NCBI GenBank assembly: GCA_002011415.1
Contig: MTNI01000032.1
Span: forward strand, 3,460-8,769
Origin: Candidatus Acetothermia bacterium JdFR-47
Lineage (GTDB): Bacteria > Bipolaricaulota > Bipolaricaulia > Bipolaricaulales > Bipolaricaulaceae
DNA length: 5,310 nt
Direction: 5' to 3'
Under the pieces are notes generated by a model. That model saw nothing but the letters and a program-made list of their open reading frames with translations. It made no database searches and was not told the DNA's origin. The position numbers and the translations under genes are program-made. This document shows, one piece after another, positions 1-5,042 of the stretch; within the stretch, counting starts at the first letter, position 1, and each line of letters begins with the position of its first letter.

Positions 1-1715
1 GCCTTGAGGAGTGCGAAGGCGATCGGCACTTCGCCTTTGACCTCGTCGGGCTTGGACACCACGGCCACCTCGGACACGAGCGGGTGCTGGGTGAGGGCGT
101 CCTCCACCTCTGCGGTGGCCAGGCGGTGGCCAGCGACGTTCATCACGTCGTCCACCCGTCCAGTGATGCGGATGTTGCCCATCTCGTCCATGCGGGCACC
201 GTCCCGGGTGAAGTAGTACTTGGGTCCATACTCGGAGAAATAGGTAGCCTTGTACTTCTCAGGGTCACCGTACAGGCCCCGCAGGAGCGACGGTGGGAAC
301 GGCGGCTCCAGCACGAGATACCCACCCTCGCCCGGGGGTACCGGCTGGCCGCCGGCGTCGAGGATCTTGGCCTTGATCCCGGGGAAGGGCCGTCCGGCCA
401 CGGTGGGGATGAACGGGCCGATCCCGGGCAGGGCCTCAACGCAAGTGGCACCGGTCTCGGTCTGCCACCAGGTGTCGATGATCGGGCAGCGCTCGCCGCC
501 GATGTGCTTGAAGTACCAGAGCCAGGCCTCCTCGTTAATGGGCTCGCCCACGGTCCCGAGCACCCGCAGGGAGGAGAGGTCATACTTGGCGGGCCACTCC
601 TCGCCCCACTTCACGTGCATGCGGATGGCGGTGGGGGCGGTGTAGTACACCGTGACCTTGTGCTTCTGGATGGTGGCCCACATGCGGCCGAAGTCCGGGT
701 AGTCAGGGGACCCCTCATATACCACCGTGGTGACCCCGTTCATCAGGGGGCCGTAGTTGATGTAGGTGTGGCCGGTGATCCACCCCACATCGGCGGTGCA
801 CCAGTGGATGTCGTCATCGTGCAGGTTGAAGTCCCACTTACAGGTGGTGTAGGCCTGCACGGCGTAGCCGCCGGTGGTGTGCATGACCCCCTTGGGCTTG
901 CCGGTGGTCCCGGAGGTGTAGAGGATGAACGCCAGGTCCTCGGCGTCCATCTCTTCCGGTGGGCACTCGGCGGGCTGGTCTTTCACGATCTCGTGATACC
1001 AGAGGTCGCGCCCCTCGGTCCAGGGGATCTCGTTCCCGGCTCGCTTGACCACGATGACCTTCTCCACCGAGGTGCCGGCGACGCCCTTGTCAGCGTTGGG
1101 CTTGAGCGAGATGAGCTTGCCCCGCCGGTAGTAGCCGTCGGCGGTGATCAGCACCTTGGCCCCGCAGTCCACCAGCCGGTCACGCAGGGACTCGGCGGAG
1201 AAGGCGGAGAACACCACCGAGTGCACGGCACCAATTCGCACCACCGCCTGCATGGCGATGATGGCCTCCGGGATCATGGGGAGGTAAATCCCCACCCGAT
1301 CGCCCTTCTTGACGCCGATCGCCTTGAGGGCGTTCGCCAGGCGCGACACCTCGGCGAGGAGCTCTTTGTAGGTGAGGACGCGGTTTGGCTCGTCCGGGGG
1401 CTCGGGCTCCCAGATCAGGGCCACCTTGTCGCCCTTGCCCGCCTCAATGTGGCGATCGAGGGAGTTGTAAGACAGGTTGAGCTTCCCGCCCACGAACCAC
1501 TTGAAGGCGTAGGGCTCGTCCACGTATACCGTGTCCCACTTCTTGAACCAGGTGATCTCCTCGGCCCGCTTTGCCCAAAACGCCAGCGGATCTGCCGCTG
1601 CCTCTTCGTAGATCTTCGGGTCGGACACCCATGCCCGTTCCCGCATGGCATCGGTAGGCCAGAACCAATTTTCACGCTTTGGATCCGGCTCTACCCACTT
1701 CTTCGCGTTTGCCAC
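1..1715 (-). CDS. acs: Acetyl-CoA synthetase, AMP-forming (3' end cut by window)
   Basis: This enzyme activates acetate with ATP and CoA to acetyl-CoA, AMP and pyrophosphate in the cytoplasm. I translated 571 codons from the minus strand; the family is usually about 630-660 residues, so roughly 70-90 C-terminal residues, including the acetylatable lysine region, lie outside the window. The N-terminal Acs domain has the family's WFVGGKLNLSYN-type stretch. The adenylation P-loop YTSGTTGKPKG is at residues 266-276, followed by HTTGGY and CTADVGWITGH. WWQTETG is at 416-422, and the C-terminal hinge GRVDDVMNVAGHRLATAE starts at 519. The GTG start at 1713-1715 is chosen because AGGAGG lies 10 nt upstream and the N-terminus matches the family. 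Two motif positions are unusual: TRD (504 is Arg) in place of the usual TGD, and Ala528 where the Salmonella enzyme has Ser523. It is transcribed divergently from the DUF502-accDA operon. The family assignment is very secure. Confidence 0.97.
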   Translation of the reverse strand, partial: MANAKKWVEPDPKRENWFWPTDAMRERAWVSDPKIYEEAAADPLAFWAKRAEEITWFKKWDTVYVDEPYAFKWFVGGKLNLSYNSLDRHIEAGKGDKVALIWEPEPPDEPNRVLTYKELLAEVSRLANALKAIGVKKGDRVGIYLPMIPEAIIAMQAVVRIGAVHSVVFSAFSAESLRDRLVDCGAKVLITADGYYRRGKLISLKPNADKGVAGTSVEKVIVVKRAGNEIPWTEGRDLWYHEIVKDQPAECPPEEMDAEDLAFILYTSGTTGKPKGVMHTTGGYAVQAYTTCKWDFNLHDDDIHWCTADVGWITGHTYINYGPLMNGVTTVVYEGSPDYPDFGRMWATIQKHKVTVYYTAPTAIRMHVKWGEEWPAKYDLSSLRVLGTVGEPINEEAWLWYFKHIGGERCPIIDTWWQTETGATCVEALPGIGPFIPTVAGRPFPGIKAKILDAGGQPVPPGEGGYLVLEPPFPPSLLRGLYGDPEKYKATYFSEYGPKYYFTRDGARMDEMGNIRITGRVDDVMNVAGHRLATAEVEDALTQHPLVSEVAVVSKPDEVKGEVPIAFALLK

Positions 1716-1725
1716 TTTTTGAATC

Positions 1726-1731
1726 CCTCCT
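1726..1731 (-). promoter_or_regulatory. Ribosome binding site of acs
   Basis: The minus strand reads AAAGGAGGG here, a near-perfect Shine-Dalgarno sequence, with 10 nt between AGGAGG and the GTG start at 1715. It decides the start codon, because no ATG sits at a better distance. Confidence 0.85.
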
Positions 1732-1746
1732 TTCGTAACTTGGACG

Positions 1747-1774
1747 CTTATGTGCGACGCGGGATCTTACCCAA
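1747..1774 (-). promoter_or_regulatory. Candidate acs promoter
   Basis: On the minus strand TTGGGT (1774 to 1769) could be a -35 box and CATAAG (1752 to 1747) a -10 box, with a 16-nt spacer. They match the sigma-70 consensus at 3/6 and 4/6. Transcription would begin near 1740 and give a leader of about 25 nt containing the acs ribosome binding site. The match is weak, and the organism's sigma-factor preferences are unknown. Confidence 0.25.
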
Positions 1775-1794
1775 AAGCCGCGAGGGCATAAAAT
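1767..1794 (+). promoter_or_regulatory. Candidate promoter of the DUF502-accDA operon
   Basis: TTACCC (1767-1772) and TAAAAT (1789-1794) are separated by 16 nt. The -10 box matches TATAAT at 5/6, the -35 box only 3/6. Transcription would begin near 1801 and give a leader of about 68 nt containing the hairpin at 1821-1840. The -35 box overlaps the candidate -35 of acs on the other strand. A weaker alternative is TTGCGC (1818-1823) with TACAAA (1841-1846) at 17-nt spacing, which would leave a very short leader. Only one strong element (the -10) supports the first choice. Confidence 0.3.
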
Positions 1795-1813
1795 CACCTC
1801 ACGGCCCGCGCGG
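1778..1813. repeat. GC-rich inverted repeat around the candidate -10 box
   Basis: CCGCGAGGGC (1778-1787) and GCCCGCGCGG (1804-1813) are inverted copies matching at 9 of 10 positions, separated by 16 nt that include the TAAAAT candidate -10 box. It could be an operator for a dimeric regulator or an RNA stem. It does not resemble a Crp (TGTGA-N6-TCACA) or Fnr (TTGAT-N4-ATCAA) site. In GC-rich DNA a chance match of this size is quite possible. Confidence 0.3.
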
Positions 1814-1818
1814 GGTTT

Positions 1819-1842
1819 TGCGCCGGAGGCTTTTCCGGCGTA
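1819..1842 (+). other. Strong hairpin in the leader of the DUF502-accDA operon
   Basis: CGCCGGA (1821-1827) and TCCGGCG (1834-1840) form a perfect 7-bp GC-rich stem with a 6-nt loop. A G-U pair inside and G-U plus U-A pairs outside (1820/1841, 1819/1842) can extend it. No run of T follows on either strand, so it does not look like an intrinsic terminator. It ends about 16 nt before the AGGAG of the first gene. It might stabilise the mRNA, affect initiation, or be without function. Confidence 0.45.
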
Positions 1843-1857
1843 CAAACTTCCATGGGC

Positions 1858-1862
1858 AGGAG
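1858..1862 (+). promoter_or_regulatory. Ribosome binding site that fixes the DUF502 start
   Basis: AGGAG directly abuts an ATG at 1863, which leaves no spacing, but lies 6 nt before the in-frame ATG at 1869 and 15 nt before the one at 1878. The 1869 start is therefore preferred. Confidence 0.75.
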
Positions 1863-1868
1863 ATGGTT

Positions 1869-2546
1869 ATGGGCAAGATGTTCCGCTGGCTGAGGGATAG
1901 CTTCGTCTCGGGGCTGCTTGTGGTGTTGCCCCTGGGGCTTACCCTCTATGTGTTGTGGCTGTTCTACAAGCTCCTCCAGGGGCTGCTTGGACCCAACACC
2001 CCCTTCGCCCAGCTCCTCACCCGTACCTTTGGCCGCTACATCCCTGGCACGGAGGTAGTGATCACCTTGCTTGTGGTGATCGTGATCGGGGCAGCGGCCC
2101 GGAACTGGCTGGGGAGGAGGCTGCTCGCCGCCTTCGAGAAGTTGGTGCTCTCCCTTCCCGGGGTGAGGAAGATTTACTGGGCCACCCGGCAGCTCTCCCG
2201 AGCCCTGCTCAAGCGGGACCTCACCCAGGGGGGGCTCAGGCGGCTGGTGCTCATGGAATATCCCCGTGAGGGTTACTATGTGGTGGGGGTGCTCACGAAC
2301 GACGAGGTGGCCCGGTTTGGAGATGTGTTTGAGGAGCCGTGTGTCTCAGTGTACGTGCCTACTGCCCCCAACCCCCTTTCGGGGTGGGTGTTCTTCGTGC
2401 CCAAAGAGCGGGTGATCCCCTTGGACATGACCGTGGACGAGGGGCTTACCTTGGTGCTTTCGGGAGGGGTAGTGGTGCCCGACAAGTTCCGCGACAGCAT
2501 GGGCCACAAGGCCGAGGAGAAGAGAAATGCCGATCAGACGGGATGA
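1869..2546 (+). CDS. DUF502 family membrane protein
   Basis: The 225-residue protein belongs to the DUF502 family (Pfam PF04367), a widespread bacterial membrane family of unknown function related to the plant COV1-type proteins. Two hydrophobic segments are visible, about residues 12-34 and 62-77. A positively charged N-terminus (KMFRWLR) precedes the first, and ARNWLGRR follows the second. The soluble part then shows the family signatures: LPGVRKIYWATRQ (96-108), VLMEYPREG (127-135), VPTAPNPLSGWVFFVP (163-178) and LSGGVVVP (197-204). The length is normal for the family. The reading frame stays open far upstream through antisense of acs, but the ribosome binding site and family N-terminus place the start at 1869. 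Its last 20 nt overlap accD, which suggests translational coupling. The family call is secure; any role linked to lipid synthesis or the envelope is inference from context. Confidence 0.93.
   Translation: MGKMFRWLRDSFVSGLLVVLPLGLTLYVLWLFYKLLQGLLGPNTPFAQLLTRTFGRYIPGTEVVITLLVVIVIGAAARNWLGRRLLAAFEKLVLSLPGVRKIYWATRQLSRALLKRDLTQGGLRRLVLMEYPREGYYVVGVLTNDEVARFGDVFEEPCVSVYVPTAPNPLSGWVFFVPKERVIPLDMTVDEGLTLVLSGGVVVPDKFRDSMGHKAEEKRNADQTG
2514..2519 (+). promoter_or_regulatory. Ribosome binding site of accD, inside DUF502
   Basis: GAGGAG lies 7 nt before the ATG at 2527, within the final codons of the DUF502 gene. It supports this start and the 20-nt overlap. Confidence 0.75.
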
Positions 2547-3381
2547 CCGTGATCGTTATGTCGAGGTAGAGCTCAGGCGGGGGGAGGAGCCCCTGTGGCT
2601 CCGGTGCGGGGCCTGTGGGGAGCTCGTGTTCCGCCGCCGGCTTAGGGAGAATAACTACATTTGCCCACGCTGTGGGGCCTATTTCTTCCTCACTGCCGAA
2701 GAGCGCATCGCCGCTTTGGTGGACGAAGGTACATTCCAGGACCTGACCCTCCCCTTGGAGTCGAAGGATCCCCTTTCCTTCTCCGATCGCAAGCCCTATG
2801 CGGATCGGTTGCGGGAGGCGAAGGAGACCACCGGCCTCAAGGACGCGATTGTTGTGGGCAAGGGCAAGATAAGCGACCATTGGGTGATCCTGGCGGTGAT
2901 GGACTTCCGCTTCATCGGCGGGTCCATGGGCACCGTAGTGGGTGAACAGCTCGCCTTCGCCATGGAACGGGCGGCGGAGGAGCGGATCCCGTTCGTGTTC
3001 GTGGTGGCCTCTGGGGGGGCACGGGTCCAGGAAGGGGTGCTGTCGCTCCTCCAGATGGTGAAGACGGTGGCGGCCCGGGAGCTCCTCGCCGAGGCAGGGG
3101 TCCCCTACATCGCCGTGCTCACCTACCCGTCCACCGGCGGGGTGATGGCCTCCATCGCCAGCCTCGCGGACGTGACCTTGGCCGAGCAGGGGGCGCTGAT
3201 CGGGTTTGCCGGCCCCCGGGTTATCCAGCAAACCACCGGGGAGAAGCTGCCGCCGGGGTTCCAGCGGGCGCGGTACGCCCTGGAGCACGGTCTCGTGGAC
3301 GGGGTCGTCCCCCGGGAAGGCCTGAAGGAGGAGCTCGTACGCGTGCTCGACGTGTTGGAGGGGATACCAAGTGGTGGATGA
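2527..3381 (+). CDS. accD: Acetyl-CoA carboxylase carboxyltransferase, beta subunit
   Basis: With AccA this subunit forms the carboxyltransferase that moves CO2 from carboxybiotin on the carrier protein to acetyl-CoA, giving malonyl-CoA for fatty acid synthesis. The 284-residue protein begins with the four-cysteine zinc ribbon typical of AccD (Cys27, Cys30, Cys46, Cys49). The crotonase-fold domain follows: GGSMG at 131-135, SGGARVQEG at 161-169, LLQMVKT, a STGGVMAS segment, GFAGPRVI from 226 and EKLPPGFQRA. Length and order fit the family. It has about 25 residues before the zinc ribbon, somewhat more than many homologues. The usual Thr-Asp-Pro before the TGG loop is Thr-Tyr-Pro here (Tyr200). 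It overlaps DUF502 upstream by 20 nt and accA downstream by 11 nt; the accA neighbour confirms the assignment. accB and accC are not in the window. Confidence 0.96.
   Translation: MPIRRDDRDRYVEVELRRGEEPLWLRCGACGELVFRRRLRENNYICPRCGAYFFLTAEERIAALVDEGTFQDLTLPLESKDPLSFSDRKPYADRLREAKETTGLKDAIVVGKGKISDHWVILAVMDFRFIGGSMGTVVGEQLAFAMERAAEERIPFVFVVASGGARVQEGVLSLLQMVKTVAARELLAEAGVPYIAVLTYPSTGGVMASIASLADVTLAEQGALIGFAGPRVIQQTTGEKLPPGFQRARYALEHGLVDGVVPREGLKEELVRVLDVLEGIPSGG
3357..3361 (+). promoter_or_regulatory. Ribosome binding site of accA, inside accD
   Basis: GGAGG lies 9 nt before the GTG at 3371 and 12 nt before the adjacent in-frame GTG at 3374. The first is preferred by spacing, although the two starts differ by a single residue. 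Confidence 0.65.
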
Positions 3382-4327
3382 GCGGACGATGCGGGCCCTA
3401 GAGGAGAAGGTGGCCGAACTCCGCCGCCTGGTGGAGGAGGACGGGGTAGACCTGCGGGACGAGCTGACCCTGCTTGAACAGCGCCTCCAGGCCCTGCGGC
3501 GGGAGTACTACGCAGGGTTGTCTGACTGGGATCGGGTGCGGCTTGCTCGCAGGCCGGACCGCCCCCGGGGGCTGACCCTGGTGCAGGCGGTGTGCGAGGA
3601 TTTCTACGAGCTCCGGGGCGACCGCATCGGAGGCGACGACCCGGCGTTGCGCGGGGGTCTGGCCCGCCTGGGAGGCAAGGCGGTGACGGTGCTGTTCCAC
3701 CATCGGGGCACCTCTCCGGAAGAGCAGCGCGCCTGCCGGTCCGGGATGGCGCTCCCCACCGGCTACCGCAAGGCCGTCCGCATCATGGAGATTGCGGCCC
3801 GACTCAAGCTCCCCCTCATTACGTTTATCGACACGCCGGGGGCCTACCCTGGGGTGGAGGCGGAGGCTGCCAACATCGCGGGTGCCATCGCCAAGTCCAT
3901 CGCCACCATGCTCTCCCTACCCGTGCCCACGGTGGCTGTGATCCTAGGGGAAGGGGGCTCCGGGGGAGCGGTAGCCCTGGCCGCTGCGGACCGGGTGTTG
4001 ATGCTTGAGAACGCCACCTACACCGTCATTTCCCCTGAGGGGGCGGCGGCCATCCTATGGAAGGACGCTGCTGCCGCGCCCCAGGCCGCCCAGGCCCTGG
4101 CCCTGTCGGCTCCCCGGCTTCTAGAGCTGGGGGTGATCGACGAGGTCATCCCCGAACCCCTGGGAGGTGCCCACGTCGACCCCGAGGGCACTGCCCAGGC
4201 GGTGCGGGACGCCGTGCTCAGGCACCTTTCCGAACTCGAGGGCCTCCCCCTGGACGAGCGGCGCAAATTGCGCTACAACCGATATCGCAATGCGGGAAAC
4301 CGTGGCGCAGGAGCCCCAACGGGCTAG
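3371..4327 (+). CDS. accA: Acetyl-CoA carboxylase carboxyltransferase, alpha subunit
   Basis: This is the partner of AccD in the carboxyltransferase of acetyl-CoA carboxylase, acting in the cytoplasm. The 318 residues match the usual length. An N-terminal helical region with the pattern ALEEKVAELRRL...LLEQRLQALRREYY is followed by RLARRPDRPRGL and DFYELRGDR. The crotonase-fold core holds FIDTPGAYPG (TPGAYPG at 155-161), GEGGSGGA (193-200, forming an oxyanion-hole loop in the family), VISPEG (219-224) with AAILWKDA, and IDEVIPEPLGGAH. Two segments diverge from common homologues: the stretch after VTVLFHHRG lacks the usual GRDTKEN-like sequence, and EAANIAGAIAKSI replaces the usual ERGQSEAIA segment. 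Translation starts at GTG within the end of accD. About 10 residues extend past the usual C-terminal RYxxYR motif, and the last 38 nt also encode the start of the downstream regulator. Confidence 0.96.
   Translation: MVDERTMRALEEKVAELRRLVEEDGVDLRDELTLLEQRLQALRREYYAGLSDWDRVRLARRPDRPRGLTLVQAVCEDFYELRGDRIGGDDPALRGGLARLGGKAVTVLFHHRGTSPEEQRACRSGMALPTGYRKAVRIMEIAARLKLPLITFIDTPGAYPGVEAEAANIAGAIAKSIATMLSLPVPTVAVILGEGGSGGAVALAAADRVLMLENATYTVISPEGAAAILWKDAAAAPQAAQALALSAPRLLELGVIDEVIPEPLGGAHVDPEGTAQAVRDAVLRHLSELEGLPLDERRKLRYNRYRNAGNRGAGAPTG
4261..4273. repeat. 13-nt palindrome upstream of the regulator start
   Basis: GCGCAA-A-TTGCGC is a perfect palindrome around a single central base, inside the accA coding region and 17-29 nt before the regulator's ATG. 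A second half-site, CGCAA, is at 4286-4290. It could be an autoregulatory operator or an mRNA stem, but coding constraint on accA (residues around RRKLRY) may explain it. Confidence 0.25.
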
Positions 4328-5042
4328 ACCTTGCGCGGGGTGCAAACGGGGCTGCTCGTACATCTTCGAGGGGCTTTCTCCGTCTGCCTTCGCCGAGCTC
4401 GGCTCGGTGATGCGTCCCATGGAGCTCGGGCCTGGGGAGGCGGTCTTCCACGAGGGGATGCCGGCCTTTGGCCTGTACATCTTGTGTGAGGGCAAGGTCA
4501 AGGTGGCCAAGCATACCCGCGCCGGCCATTCCCAGATCTTAAAGCTCCTCGGGCCCGGGGAGATCCTGGGGGAAAAGACCCTGTTCGACCAGGAGACTTA
4601 CACCTGCTACGCTAAGACCTTGGAGCCATCCCGGCTCATGTTCATCCCCCGCGACGACTTCCTCGCCTTCGTCAAGCGCCATCCGGAGGTAGCCTTGAGG
4701 CTCATCGAGAAGCTATCCCGGGAGCTCAAGGTGTTCGGGGATAAGTTGGTGGAGATTACCTCCCGGTCGGCCAAGGAACGGGTGGCCCGGGTGCTCCTCG
4801 AGCTCTCGCGGGCGTTTGGCCAGGAGGTGGAGGAGGGGCTGGACATCGGGGTGGAGCTTCCCCGGGCCGAGCTCGCGGAGATGGCCGGGGTGTCCACCGA
4901 GACGGCGATCCGGATCCTGTCTGAGCTGAAGGAGCGGGGCATCCTTTCCCTACCGGGGCACCGCATCGTCATTCGGAAGCTCGACAGCCTGCGGGGCCTG
5001 GCCCATCCCTTCCGCACCTTCCTGCGCGAGAACCTGGTCTGA
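4290..5042 (+). CDS. Crp/Fnr-family transcriptional regulator with N-terminal cysteine cluster
   Basis: The 250-residue protein is a dimerising DNA-binding regulator. The N-terminus carries Cys15, Cys18 and Cys22 (C-x2-C-x3-C), resembling the iron-sulfur or redox cysteine cluster of Fnr-like proteins. A cyclic-nucleotide-binding-type beta-barrel follows (about 30-125, with LGPGE, GLYILCEGKVKV and LGPGEILGEKTLF), then the long dimer helix (about 128-157) and a Crp-type winged helix-turn-helix (about 160-232). The recognition helix contains VSTETAIRIL, keeping the Glu204 and Arg208 that contact GTGA/TTGA-type half-sites in Crp and Fnr. The Arg-Ser pair that binds cAMP phosphate in Crp is Tyr-Thr here (104-105), so canonical cAMP binding is unlikely. 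Other cysteines are Cys66 and Cys106. The ATG at 4290 has no clear ribosome binding site and overlaps accA by 38 nt; a GTG at 4302 is an alternative, and both keep the cluster. The ligand is unknown. Confidence 0.92.
   Translation: MRETVAQEPQRARPCAGCKRGCSYIFEGLSPSAFAELGSVMRPMELGPGEAVFHEGMPAFGLYILCEGKVKVAKHTRAGHSQILKLLGPGEILGEKTLFDQETYTCYAKTLEPSRLMFIPRDDFLAFVKRHPEVALRLIEKLSRELKVFGDKLVEITSRSAKERVARVLLELSRAFGQEVEEGLDIGVELPRAELAEMAGVSTETAIRILSELKERGILSLPGHRIVIRKLDSLRGLAHPFRTFLRENLV

Noticed and set aside
1805..1820. CCCGCGCGGG followed by GTTTTG as a possible intrinsic terminator
   Set aside because: The palindrome cannot form a stem of useful length with a loop (about 3 bp), the T-run is only four, and no gene on the plus strand ends upstream.
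84..1862. Very long plus-strand open frame antisense to acs, continuous with the DUF502 gene
   Set aside because: It lies in the codon-mirrored frame of acs, where a stop appears only if acs uses TTA, CTA or TCA codons; in this GC-rich gene these are absent over the stretch. The upstream translation is low-complexity, rich in Gly, Val and His, and has no recognisable domain. The real gene starts at 1869 with its own ribosome binding site.
1716..1868. Search for Crp- or Fnr-consensus sites in the divergent intergenic region
   Set aside because: No TGTGA-N6-TCACA or TTGAT-N4-ATCAA pair, nor a close variant, is present by eye.
2446..3288. Minus-strand open frame of about 280 codons over accD
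   Set aside because: It is fully antisense to a confidently identified accD, and its product shows no domain and a composition typical of antisense frames in GC-rich DNA.
4167..4289. Upstream extension of the regulator reading frame
   Set aside because: It would overlap accA by more than 150 nt and add Pro/Ser/Thr/Arg-rich sequence unlike Crp/Fnr N-termini; the family-like sequence begins near the ATG at 4290.
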